DNA of 64,000 bases, from contig NZ_BMPG01000001.1 of assembly GCF_014647475.1 (NCBI RefSeq), positions 620,001-684,000 of the forward strand, read 5' to 3'. How positions within the stretch are numbered: position 1 is the first letter of the stretch; every line of letters starts with the position of its first letter. Below, piece by piece: positions 17,437 to 25,115 of this stretch. The DNA comes from Halocalculus aciditolerans (lineage in GTDB: Archaea > Halobacteriota > Halobacteria > Halobacteriales > Halobacteriaceae). The position numbers were made by a program, and so were the translations under genes. Below the pieces are notes generated by a model that worked only from the letters and a program-made list of their open reading frames with translations, had not been told where the DNA came from and did not search any database.

Positions 17437-18309
17437 ATGAGTCTCCGTGCCCCTCCCGACGACCGCGACGTCGACGCCCTCCTCGAATTCGGCGTGGTGC
17501 GCCTCGACAAGCCGCCGGGGCCGTCAGCGCACCAGGTGTCGGCGTGGGTGCGGGACATGGTCGGCGTCGAGAAGGCGGCGCACGCGGGGACGCTCGACCC
17601 GAAAGTCACGGGCTGCCTCCCCGTCCTCACGGGCGCGGCGACGCGCCTCGCGCCCGCGCTCCTCGAAGGCCGGAAGGAGTACGTGAGCGTCCTCGAACTG
17701 CACGGCGACCCGCCGAGCGACATCGACGCCACCATCGCCGAGTTCGAGGGGAAGCTCTACCAGAAGCCGCCGCGGAAGTCCGCCGTGAGCCGCCGCCTCC
17801 GCGTCCGCGAAATCTACGCCCTCGACCTCCTCGAACTCGACGGCCGACAGGCGCTCCTCCGCATCTCCTGTGAGTCCGGGACGTACATCCGAAAACTCTG
17901 CCACGACCTCGGGCTCGCCATCGGCACGGGCGCGCACATGGGCGACCTCCGGCGGACGGCGACCGGGCCGTTCGACGACCGCGACCTCGACACCCTCCAC
18001 GACCTCTCCGACGCGCTCGCCGCCTGGCGCGAGGACGACGACGACTCGTGGATCCGCGAGGTCGTCGACCCCGGCGAACACGCCCTCGACGGCATCCCCG
18101 CGATAACTATCGCGCCGTCCGCCGCCGAACAAGTCGCCGAGGGCGCGCCCGTCTACGCGCCCGGCGTCATCGACGCCGACGACACAGACGAGAACGCGCT
18201 CGTCGCCTGCTACACGCCGAACGGTGCCGCCGTCTGCCTCGGCCGCCGCGTCGGCGACCCCGACGCCGACCACGGCACCGTCGTCGACCTCGAACGCGTC
18301 CTCGTCTGA
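17437..18309 (+). CDS. cbf5: tRNA/rRNA pseudouridine synthase Cbf5 (H/ACA RNP catalytic subunit)
   Basis: 290 residues; the catalytic subunit of archaeal H/ACA guide RNPs, which also modifies tRNA U55. The TruB-type catalytic loop is AGTLDPKVTG with Asp54. VRLDKPPGPS at 22-30 is the N-terminal signature, and CESGTYIRKLCHDLG is motif II. The C-terminal about 75 residues form a PUA domain (APGVIDADDTDENALVACY). It is shorter at the N-terminus than thermophile Cbf5, as usual in haloarchaea. A 22-bp tandem repeat covers its last codons and stop. Confidence 0.95.
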   Translation: MSLRAPPDDRDVDALLEFGVVRLDKPPGPSAHQVSAWVRDMVGVEKAAHAGTLDPKVTGCLPVLTGAATRLAPALLEGRKEYVSVLELHGDPPSDIDATIAEFEGKLYQKPPRKSAVSRRLRVREIYALDLLELDGRQALLRISCESGTYIRKLCHDLGLAIGTGAHMGDLRRTATGPFDDRDLDTLHDLSDALAAWREDDDDSWIREVVDPGEHALDGIPAITIAPSAAEQVAEGAPVYAPGVIDADDTDENALVACYTPNGAAVCLGRRVGDPDADHGTVVDLERVLV

Positions 18310-18356
18310 GAACGCGTGCGTCCTCGTCTGAGAACGCGTGCGCCCTCGTCTGAGGA
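18296..18356 (+). repeat. 22-bp tandem repeat spanning the cbf5 stop codon
   Basis: The unit GCGTCCTCGTCTGAGAACGCGTG starts at 18296 and again at 18318, with a third partial copy GCGCCCTCGTCTGAGG from 18340. The last codons and TGA of cbf5 are part of the first unit, so the gene end has been duplicated downstream. A period of 22 is not a multiple of three. Confidence 0.85.
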
Positions 18357-18415
18357 TCTGTATCCTCCCACCGGAACCGGATGGGGTCCGTCGGAGTCGC
18401 GTTCGAACCTCGACG
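18351..18415 (+). pseudogene. tRNA-Pro relic
   Basis: The stretch CGGATGGGGTCCGTCGGA (18378-18395) is identical to the anticodon arm of the intact tRNA-Pro at 19417, and it continues GTCGCGTTCGAACCTCG against CTCGAGTTCGAATCTCG in the T arm. Upstream, TGTATCCTC matches the D-arm end TGGTATCCTC, with a few inserted bases before the anticodon arm. The acceptor stem (both strands) is missing, so it cannot be a functional tRNA. It has the same orientation as the intact gene, about 1.07 kb away, with mscS between them. Confidence 0.75.
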
Positions 18416-18454
18416 ATCGCTAACTCTCGCGACGCGTGCTTCTTGCTCCCTGTC

Positions 18455-19321
18455 TCACTGTACGCCGTGGTAGCCGCCGCGGTCGCCCTCGCGGTCGAGC
18501 GCGACCGACCCGTCGATGGTTCGGATTGGCTTGGGCATCGAGACGCCCTCCGCTTGGAGGCGTTCTTTCCCGCGTTCGAGGAGCGCCGACCGGACGCGCG
18601 CCGCCTTTCCCGGTGTCGGCTGGTGCACCCACACCTTCACTTGGACGTTCACCGTCGACGGCGCGAGGTCGCTCACCGCGACCTGCGGCTCCGGCTCGCT
18701 CGCCGCGCCCGCGATACGCCCCGCCTCCTCGCGCAGACACGCCTTCGCCGCCTGTAAGTCGTCGTCGTAGCCGATGCCGAACTCGTAATCCACGCGGTAG
18801 ACGCCGTTCGCCTGCGGGCTCACCACCGCGTTGTTCGTCAGCTCCGAGTTCGGCACGAGCACGCTCTCACCGTCCCACGTCTTGATCTTCGTCTGCCGGA
18901 GCGAGATGGACTGGACCGTCCCCTCGTACTCACCCCACTCGATCCACGACCCGACGCTCACGTCGGTCGTGTTCGCGATGAGCAGTCCGCTCACCGTGTT
19001 CCGTAGGATGTCCCGCGCGCCGATGCCCGCCGAGAGCGTCGCCGCCGCCAACACCGCTCCCGTTGCCGCCGGCATCGACCCGACGTCGCTCATCGCGAAC
19101 CCTACCAACACCGACGCGATGGCCAGCAACGCCACGTACGAACTTTCCACCGCCTCCTTCACTGCGTCGGACGTCCCGCGACGCCACTGCACCGCGTCGA
19201 TGACGGGTCGCCCGACCACGGACCCAACCGCGAACACGGCGACCGCCACCAGCACTAGCTGTGCGACTCCCGGCAACGACCCGTACCACGCCACGACGCG
19301 TTCGAACCACGGCACACTCAC
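18455..19321 (-). CDS. mscS: MscS-type small mechanosensitive channel
   Basis: 288 residues. There are three hydrophobic N-terminal helices, the third containing the Gly/Ala-rich pore helix (AAATLSAGIGARDILRNTVSGLLI, equivalent to TM3 of MscS). The beta domain follows, with GSWIEWGEYEGTVQSISLRQTKIKTWDGESVLVPNSEL, the strongest family signature, and then an alpha-beta C-terminal domain. The protein opens under membrane tension to release solutes on hypo-osmotic shock. It lies between the tRNA-Pro relic and the intact tRNA-Pro, reading the opposite way. Confidence 0.95.
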   Translation of the reverse strand: MSVPWFERVVAWYGSLPGVAQLVLVAVAVFAVGSVVGRPVIDAVQWRRGTSDAVKEAVESSYVALLAIASVLVGFAMSDVGSMPAATGAVLAAATLSAGIGARDILRNTVSGLLIANTTDVSVGSWIEWGEYEGTVQSISLRQTKIKTWDGESVLVPNSELTNNAVVSPQANGVYRVDYEFGIGYDDDLQAAKACLREEAGRIAGAASEPEPQVAVSDLAPSTVNVQVKVWVHQPTPGKAARVRSALLERGKERLQAEGVSMPKPIRTIDGSVALDREGDRGGYHGVQ

Positions 19322-19416
19322 TAATTATTACTATAACCTAATCTGTGAAAAATACTCGCCTTCGACCGGCATCGAAACGAAGCCCTTAACCACACAACCC
19401 TCCTCCTCCAGAGTGT

Positions 19417-19489
19417 GGGACCGTGGGGTAGCTTGGTATCCTCGGCGGATGGGGTCCGTCGGACTCGAGTTCGAATCTCGGCGGTCCCA
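19417..19489 (+). tRNA. tRNA-Pro (anticodon GGG)
   Basis: 73 nt fold as a tRNA. The acceptor GGGACCG pairs with CGGTCCC, with discriminator A. The anticodon stem GGCGG/CCGTC closes a 7-nt loop ATGGGGT with anticodon GGG. The T stem TCGAG/CTCGG has the loop TTCGAAT. No CCA is encoded and there is no intron. A CTTAAC box-A-like element lies about 30 nt upstream. Confidence 0.95.
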
Positions 19490-20159
19490 CTTTTCACGAA
19501 CTAGTAACCGCGAGCGGCAGGTCTCGGTGCTCGATACCCTCGGCGGTTCTTCCGGTCGCTTCACGTGATCGGCTCCCGTCTCCGTACTAGACGATCGCCT
19601 GACGGGGACGGGCCGGCATACGCTCCGTGTTCATCGGCGTCGAGGTTGTCGAGACGGCGGTGTCCCTTCGAGTCGCTTCGTTTCCCGCGTCACGTCTCTC
19701 ACGCGTCTGACTCGTCGACGTCGGGGCACGCCGTTCGGGCCGAGTCGGACTGGTTTCCCGGACACCATCACTCGTTCAGATAAGTCGGGTTTACGAACAT
19801 ATTTACCGCCCTAATTCGTTATCCTGAACGAACCGGAGTGGAGTCCGGTTCACCGACGTGGCCCATTCCCCCCGAAATAGGCGGTCGGTTCCAGCCAACC
19901 TCGAATCGAGCGTTGGCGGTGGTGTCGAACGCTGGGTCGGTTCCGGGACCCGGAGACCCAGTGTTCGCTGCCTCCTTGCGGAGGCGTATGGAGTTCTTCG
20001 CGCCGATGGTATGGTGTTTTCGGCTACATACTGCCAGGTCGACCAGTCACCTGATTCCGGGCGCTGCCGCTCGCCACGCGTCCTGTAACCCGAGTATAGT
20101 TAGAAGGCTATCATCGGGTTCGGTTCGGTCGCGACCGGCGAGGCGAGGCGAGAAGGCGG
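19490..20159. other. 670-bp region without a supported gene, with an inverted repeat
   Basis: The open frames here have arginine/serine-rich, haloarchaeally atypical translations and I do not accept them. TCGTTCAGATAA (19772-19783) and TTATCCTGAACGA (19819-19831) form a 12-bp inverted repeat with one bulged C. They frame an AT-rich stretch (AACATATTTACCGCCCTAATTCG) that contains a TATA-like sequence. Immediately after, ACCGGAGTGGAGTCCGGTT can form a short hairpin. This could be a promoter with operator for a noncoding RNA of a few hundred nt, ending before the pilin-like gene that reads towards it. Confidence 0.45.
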
Positions 20160-21815
20160 TCACGGGCCGCGGAGCCCGACAGTAATCGTCGCGGTGTCGG
20201 TCGCGCCGTCGTCGTCGGAGACGACGAGGGTGATTTCGACGTCGTGGGTTGACCCGAGGAAGAGCCAGAGTATCCGACGTATACTGGAAACACTCGCCGT
20301 TGCGCCGGACTGGTCGAGCCGGAGTTGGTCGAGGTCGAAGCCGCCCGTGTTGCTGATCTTCCACTCGTAGGTAAGAGGGTCGCCGTCGGGGTCGGTGCTC
20401 TCGGATGCGTTGAGATTCGTGGTGAAGAGGCGGCTGGAGTCTCGGTCGATGACCGCGTTCGGCGGTTTGTTGGAGAGGACGGTGACGTTGACGGTGTCGG
20501 AGGCGGTCGCGCCGTCGGCGTCGGTGGCGGTGAGGCGGAGGGTGACGGTGCGGTCGCGCTGGCTGACGAGACTGGTGACGGCGAAGGTCGGGCGGAGGGT
20601 GTCGTCGTCGCGGAGGGCGATTTTGTCGGCGATACCGTCGGCGTCGACGACCGTCCAGTCGTAGGTGAGGGGGTCGCCGTCGGGGTCGCTGGCGGCGGCG
20701 TCGAGAGTGACGCTGTCGAGGAGGTCGCTCACGCCGGTCTGACCGGGGGCGAGCGCGCCGCTCGCGTCGACGGCGTAGACGCGCTGGGTCGTGTCGGCTG
20801 GGGAGACGGTCGCGTCGTCGGGCGGGCTTCCGAGGGCGGTCGCGGCGGCGGGTGTGTCGCTCCCGTCGGCCTGCGTGTCGTTGCCGGCGTCGACGGTCGG
20901 CGGCGGGTTGTGTTCGGTCACAGTGACGGTCGTCGTGTCGGAGGCGGTCGCGCCGTCGCCGTCGGCGACGGTGAGCTCGACGGTGACCGTGTGGTTTCGG
21001 TCGGTGACGTTGCCCGTCACCTCGAACGTCGGCGTGGTAGTGGCGGCGTCGCGGAGCGCGACGCTGCGCTCGATGCCGTCGGCGTCGGTGATCTCCCAGT
21101 CGTAGGTGAGGGTGTCGCCATCGGAGTCCGTCGCGCTCCCCCGGAGGTCGGTCGTGCTGCCTCGCTCGCCGTCGACTCGCGCGTCCGAACCGGCGTCGGC
21201 GTCCGGCGGCGCGTTCGCCGGCGTCGTCGTGGGAGTCGGCTCACTCGTCGTTTCGTCCGGGTCGCTGGACGTCGCAGTGGTCGTCTCCGAGCGTGGCGCG
21301 AGGACTTCTGTACAGACGATGGTGTCGCTCGTCGTGACGGTGACGGTCGTGCGCTCGCCTATTCGGCCGAACGTACCGCTCTCGCCGGGTTCGAACGTGG
21401 AGTCGGCGTCGCCGTCGGCGACCGCGAAGGCGCGTGTGCTCGTTCCGCTCGTCGCGTTCTCGAAGATGACGCGGAGCGTCGCGGTGTCGAATGCGCGCCC
21501 GCCGTCGTGCGTGATTGTGACGGGGCCGTCCTCGCCGTGATAGTCGATCTGACAGCTCGCGAGCGCTCCGCCGTCGACGTTCTGCCCGGCGAGGTGGACC
21601 GTCGCGAACATCCCGGCGACGCTGATTGTCACGACGAGAACGGTGATCGTGAGCAGGGTGCCGACGACCTCCGACTGACCGCGACGACCCGTCGACGCTT
21701 CGCCCGACGACCGCCTCGTGGGTATGGGTTTCGGGGACGCCGCGGCTACCTCACCGTGCTCCGTAGCTGGCTTTTCCCGCAGCGTCCACCACACGTCCGG
21801 GAAGACGGGGTCCAC
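20160..21815 (-). CDS. Archaeal pilin-like N-terminus with three PKD-type repeats
   Basis: 551 residues. After about 45 polar residues comes GRRGQSEVVGTLL followed by a hydrophobic helix (TITVLVVTISVAGMFATVHLAG), resembling the archaeal type IV pilin/DUF1628 signal cleaved by a prepilin peptidase. A domain of about 130 residues with cysteines (SCQIDYHGEDG, TIVCTEVLAP) is followed by a Thr/Ser/Pro/Glu linker. Three PKD-like beta domains then each carry a SDxDGDxLTYDWxIxDADGI motif, near residues 215, 355 and 470. The protein is presumably extracellular, anchored by the pilin helix, with adhesion or surface roles. The long pre-cleavage leader is unusual, but I see no better start. Confidence 0.85.
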   Translation of the reverse strand: MDPVFPDVWWTLREKPATEHGEVAAASPKPIPTRRSSGEASTGRRGQSEVVGTLLTITVLVVTISVAGMFATVHLAGQNVDGGALASCQIDYHGEDGPVTITHDGGRAFDTATLRVIFENATSGTSTRAFAVADGDADSTFEPGESGTFGRIGERTTVTVTTSDTIVCTEVLAPRSETTTATSSDPDETTSEPTPTTTPANAPPDADAGSDARVDGERGSTTDLRGSATDSDGDTLTYDWEITDADGIERSVALRDAATTTPTFEVTGNVTDRNHTVTVELTVADGDGATASDTTTVTVTEHNPPPTVDAGNDTQADGSDTPAAATALGSPPDDATVSPADTTQRVYAVDASGALAPGQTGVSDLLDSVTLDAAASDPDGDPLTYDWTVVDADGIADKIALRDDDTLRPTFAVTSLVSQRDRTVTLRLTATDADGATASDTVNVTVLSNKPPNAVIDRDSSRLFTTNLNASESTDPDGDPLTYEWKISNTGGFDLDQLRLDQSGATASVSSIRRILWLFLGSTHDVEITLVVSDDDGATDTATITVGLRGP

Positions 21816-21946
21816 TTACGTATGTGCTCCGCCTGTCGGTCGCGACGGTCCGCGTTCACGGAACGAGTAAACCCGGAACGCGTTCATTCAGGCGTGTCTC
21901 GGAGGCTTCCAGATAACTTATGTATGGGTGACTTCGAGGATTATCT

Positions 21947-22008
21947 GCGGTTTCCTCCTCCCCCTGGAAACCGCGGGCACCGGCACTCCTTCCCCCCGCG
22001 GTGTCCGC
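21947..22008 (+). promoter_or_regulatory. Leader with mutually exclusive hairpins upstream of the DUF7385 gene
   Basis: GCGGTTTCC (21947-21955) pairs perfectly with GGAAACCGC (21966-21974). ACCGCGGG (21970-21977) pairs perfectly with CCCGCGGT (21995-22002). The two stems share ACCGC at 21970-21974, so they cannot form together. GATAACTTATGTATGG at 21912-21927 could serve as the promoter of a leader of roughly 110 nt before the ATG at 22055. The form is that of an attenuator or riboswitch platform. No known riboswitch class is recognised. Confidence 0.45.
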
Positions 22009-22054
22009 TGTTTGACCCTCCAAAGTTTTCTCCGTGCAGTCCGAGGAGGCGCGT

Positions 22055-22285
22055 ATGGACGACACAGCGTACACCGAACTCATCTCGTCGCTGACGCCGT
22101 ACGAGGAGGCCGGCAGCGTGAAGACTTACACGAACACGGTCAGTCTGGCCTGCCCGGCCTGCGAATCGCCGTTCGACGACCTCGTCGTCTGCCGCGACGA
22201 GTTCAACAGCCTCGAACTCTCCAAGGTCCTCGACCTCTGCGTCACGACGCACGACGACGACGTCCTGCTCTTCACTCACCAGTAG
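22055..22285 (+). CDS. DUF7385 family ("flagella cluster"-type) zinc-finger protein
   Basis: 76 residues: MDDTAYTELISSLTPYEEAGSV..., then a CPAC motif (LACPACESPFDDLVVCRDE), another Cys, and a C-terminal DLCVTTHDDDVLLFTHQ. The ending DDDVLLFxH and the single CPxC motif match a small haloarchaeal family often found beside chemotaxis/archaellum genes. Its function is unknown. The ATG at 22055 is preferred over one 21 nt upstream. No archaellum genes are seen in this window. Confidence 0.82.
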   Translation: MDDTAYTELISSLTPYEEAGSVKTYTNTVSLACPACESPFDDLVVCRDEFNSLELSKVLDLCVTTHDDDVLLFTHQ

Positions 22286-22357
22286 GACGCCGCGCTCGCC
22301 CGGGGGTTCCTCGCCCGCGTCCAGTAGACTCATCCCGGTCCGCGCGAACTACCGGAT

Positions 22358-22543
22358 ATGGAAATCGAAGGGCGCTCGCTCCGCGAACGCGTCGTGCAGG
22401 CCGCCATCGTCTTCGCGCTTCTCCTCGGCTTCGACCTCTACCGGGGCTCCGTCGACGCCGTCGAGATCACCGCCGCGGCGGTCTCGTTCTTCGTCCTCCT
22501 CATCGCGCTGGACGGCGTCCGCATCCGACTGCTCGACCGCTGA
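22358..22543 (+). CDS. Small two-helix membrane protein
   Basis: 61 residues with a charged N-terminus (MEIEGRSLRERVVQ), a helix (AAIVFALLLGFDLYRG), a short loop, a second helix (ITAAAVSFFVLLIALDGV) and a basic end (RIRLLDR). The positive residues on both cytosolic ends make a hairpin topology likely. It is not recognised as a named family, and no neighbour gives a clear functional hint. Confidence 0.65.
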   Translation: MEIEGRSLRERVVQAAIVFALLLGFDLYRGSVDAVEITAAAVSFFVLLIALDGVRIRLLDR

Positions 22544-22570
22544 CCGGGCGTCGGGTCGGCCGTCGACGCT

Positions 22571-23122
22571 TCAGCCGTCGATGGCGTCGTCGACGGAGAC
22601 CGCGAGGTAGTGTGAGAAGAGCTCGGAGCGCGAGAGCGGGCGTTCGCCGCGCGGGTGGTTGCGCTCGAAGACCGCGTAGAGCGGGAGCGTGTAGACGCGG
22701 CGGCTCGTCCCGTCGCGTTCGAGCGCGTCGACGCGCCACGCCGTCTCCGCGAACGCGTCCGCGACGGTCTCCGCGAACGGCCCCCTCGACCACCCCTTGA
22801 TGTCGTCGCGTGGCTGCTGTTCGTCGTCGACGACGCGGTCGCAGACCTCGTCGTGCGTGACGAGCAGCCGGCCCTCCGAGCGGAGTTCGTCGACGACCCC
22901 GTGCACGCGGTCGGTGACGGCGTCCGCGGCGAAGTAGAGGTGGCGGCCGTACGTCCAGCCGGCGTCCTCGAAGCCGGCGCGCACGGCGTCGTGGTCGATT
23001 GTCGCGACGTCGAGGCGTCGCTTCAACTCCTTCACGACCGCCGAACGCTCGATGGCGACCGTCTCGCTCTGCTCGAAGTCGGCCGCGAGCTCCGCCGCCG
23101 TCTCGTGGACGTCCTGACTCAT
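22571..23122 (-). CDS. Conserved haloarchaeal protein of unknown function
   Basis: 183 residues, starting at MSQDVHETAAELAADFEQS (the frame extends upstream, but that part is Gly/Pro/Arg-rich). Helical N-terminal half; a motif VVKELKRRLDVATIDHDAVRAGFEDAGW resembles helix-turn-helix packing. The C-terminal half contains DIKGWSRGPFAETVADAFAETAWRVDALERDG, then YTLPLYAVFERNHPRGERPLSRSEL. There are no cysteines, signal or membrane helices. I cannot name the family; a nucleic-acid-associated role is possible. Confidence 0.75.
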   Translation of the reverse strand: MSQDVHETAAELAADFEQSETVAIERSAVVKELKRRLDVATIDHDAVRAGFEDAGWTYGRHLYFAADAVTDRVHGVVDELRSEGRLLVTHDEVCDRVVDDEQQPRDDIKGWSRGPFAETVADAFAETAWRVDALERDGTSRRVYTLPLYAVFERNHPRGERPLSRSELFSHYLAVSVDDAIDG

Positions 23123-23337
23123 ACACACGCCGTCGGCGCGGCGGCGTATAGGCGTACCTTCGGGACCGGAAGGTTGCCGGAACCCCGGACAGCCGGCGGA
23201 TTCCACGCCGCCTCACCGACCCGCGAATCAATCCGCGAACCGACCCGCGAGCCGACCGCCGCTCACCTGGTTCGTGACGAGAACCTGGAGTGTCGTGGAG
23301 CCGGTCGTTTTTCACCCCCCGGAGCGTACGACGCTGC

Positions 23338-23754
23338 ATGAAGCGAAGCACGCTCGCCATCGTGGGGCTGGGCGCGTTCACGACCGCGGTGCTCTCCTTC
23401 CTCCCGTTCGCCCCCATCGCGGGCGGCGCGCTCACGGGCTTCACGGCGAGCGACAGCCGATTCCGCGGCACCTACATGGGCGCGGCGTCCGGCCTCGTCG
23501 GGTTCGTCCCCGTCTTCGTCGTCGGCGTCATCGCCGGCGTCTTCGCCGGTGCCAGCTGGGGCGTCGGCGCTGTCGGCCCCGCGCAGTTCGTCGGCTACCT
23601 CGCCATCGCCGCCGTCGTCTTCGCGCTCGCCTACTACGTCGGCCTCGGCGCGCTCGGCGGCTTCCTCGGCGCTCGCTACCGCGCCCGCCTCTTCTCCGGC
23701 TCGCGCTCCACCGACGCGGACGTCGACGCGAACGCGAACTCCGACCCGGCTTAG
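23338..23754 (+). CDS. DUF5518-like haloarchaeal membrane protein
   Basis: 138 residues with four hydrophobic segments. The N-terminal hairpin FLPFAPIAGGALTGFTASDSRFRGTYMGAASGLVG has the glycine-rich pattern of DUF5518 proteins, and a polar Asp-rich tail ends the protein. The start is ATG at 23338 (MKRSTLAIVG). Its stop overlaps the convergent YchF gene's stop by 4 nt. The function is unknown. Confidence 0.8.
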   Translation: MKRSTLAIVGLGAFTTAVLSFLPFAPIAGGALTGFTASDSRFRGTYMGAASGLVGFVPVFVVGVIAGVFAGASWGVGAVGPAQFVGYLAIAAVVFALAYYVGLGALGGFLGARYRARLFSGSRSTDADVDANANSDPA

Positions 23755-24935
23755 GCCGTCGTGACGATCTCGACCACGTCGTTGTGGTCGAGGACGGTGT
23801 CCTTCCCGAGCTGGCGCTTCGACCGGCAGTCGATGCCGTGCAGGAAGCCGTCGCCGATGTCCGAGTGAATGTGGTACGCGAAGTCCTGCGCCGTCGCGTC
23901 CTCCGGGAGGAGGAAGACGTCCGGGAACGGCCCGTGCGTCCAGTTCAGGCTCGCGTCACCGGTGAAGACCGCTTTCAGGCCGAGCTCCTCGAAGAGCGCC
24001 GTCTCCAGCGCCTCCTGCACGCCCGTCCCGCCGAACTCGTTCACGTACTCCCGAATCTGCTCTAACCCCTCTCGCTGCTCGTCGCTGACGTCCGCGACGA
24101 TCTCGAAGTCCTCGTCGCCGGCCGTGTAGTCGACGACGCCCTGCTCGGCGGCGTTCTTGAGGGCTTTCTCCGCGTGCACGCTGCACGGGACGACGGTCAC
24201 GTCCTCGTACTCGGGGTCTTCGGTGATTTCCGCGTAGTTCTCCTGGCCTTCGGGCGTGTCGAGTTTGTTCGCCGCGACGACCATCGGCTTCGTCCGCTTC
24301 CGAATCTCCCGCGCGAGTTCGAGTTCGTCCTCGTCGCTCCACGTCTTGGGGTCGAGGTCGAGTCCGAGGCCGAGCATGATCTGCTTCAGCTCGTCCTTGT
24401 TCGTCCCGAACGCGCTCATCTGCTCGGCGAGCTCGACTTCGAGTTCGACTTCCTCCATGTGCTTCGACTCGAAGCGCTCGATGCCCTTCTCGAGGATGCC
24501 GAGATACCACTGGTCGAGCTCCTCCTCTAAGAAGTCGATGTCCTCGCGGGGGTCGTGGCCCTCGGTGGGTTCGCCCTCGGGGTCGGTCTTCCCGGAGAAG
24601 TCGACGATGTGGACGAGGACGTCGGCCTCGTTCAGGTCGGTGAGGAACTGGTTCCCGAGCCCTTTCCCTTCGTGTGCGCCGGGAATGAGGCCGGCGACGT
24701 CGACGAGCTGGGTGGCGACGAAGCGCTTCCCGTGCTCGCAGTAGCCGGTGTTCGGCTGGCACTCCTCGTCGAAGTCCGGCGCGGCGCAGTCCGTGCGGAC
24801 GTACGCCTCGCCGACGGCCGGGTCAATCGTCGTGAAGGGGTACGCGCCCTCCGGCACGTCGTTCATCGTCGCGGCGTTGAAGAAGGAGGATTTGCCGACT
24901 GACGGTTTCCCGACGAGACCGATTTTGTAGCTCAT
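23751..24935 (-). CDS. ychF: YchF/Ola1-family GTP/ATP-binding translation-associated protein
   Basis: 394 residues. G1 is GKPSVGKSSFFNAA near residue 8. Further on come DVAGLIPGAHEGKGLGNQFL (G3 region) and VVAANKLD (NKxD, G4). A coiled-coil insert follows (EEVELEVELAEQMSAFG). The C-terminal TGS domain is present (VFLLPEDATAQDFAYHIHSDIGDGFLHGIDCRSKRQLG). This is the archaeal YchF group, somewhat longer than bacterial YchF, and it is thought to act at the ribosome. The start MSYKIGLVG at 24935 is the conserved start; the frame begins 24 nt further upstream. Confidence 0.95.
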   Translation of the reverse strand: MSYKIGLVGKPSVGKSSFFNAATMNDVPEGAYPFTTIDPAVGEAYVRTDCAAPDFDEECQPNTGYCEHGKRFVATQLVDVAGLIPGAHEGKGLGNQFLTDLNEADVLVHIVDFSGKTDPEGEPTEGHDPREDIDFLEEELDQWYLGILEKGIERFESKHMEEVELEVELAEQMSAFGTNKDELKQIMLGLGLDLDPKTWSDEDELELAREIRKRTKPMVVAANKLDTPEGQENYAEITEDPEYEDVTVVPCSVHAEKALKNAAEQGVVDYTAGDEDFEIVADVSDEQREGLEQIREYVNEFGGTGVQEALETALFEELGLKAVFTGDASLNWTHGPFPDVFLLPEDATAQDFAYHIHSDIGDGFLHGIDCRSKRQLGKDTVLDHNDVVEIVTTA

Positions 24936-25115
24936 TACACCGGAGAAGGCTATCGACACCTAAACCGGTTACTCAACACTCGCAAGCGTGGTTCACAGTC
25001 ACACACGGCCGGTGACGCGGATGCCACCCGGTGACCCCGCGGTTGCCGAATACTGAAACCCGCGCTCGCCCTATGCACACTCGATGACCGATACACGAAG
25101 TTCGGAGGCGGTTCG

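Noticed and set aside
18351-18415. Second functional tRNA-Pro
   Set aside because: No acceptor stem on either side and an insertion before the anticodon arm, so recorded as a relic.
19838-20185. 115-codon ORF near the pilin-like gene
   Set aside because: Ser/Arg/Pro-rich, not acidic, and runs into the opposite gene's end; composition is unlike haloarchaeal proteins.
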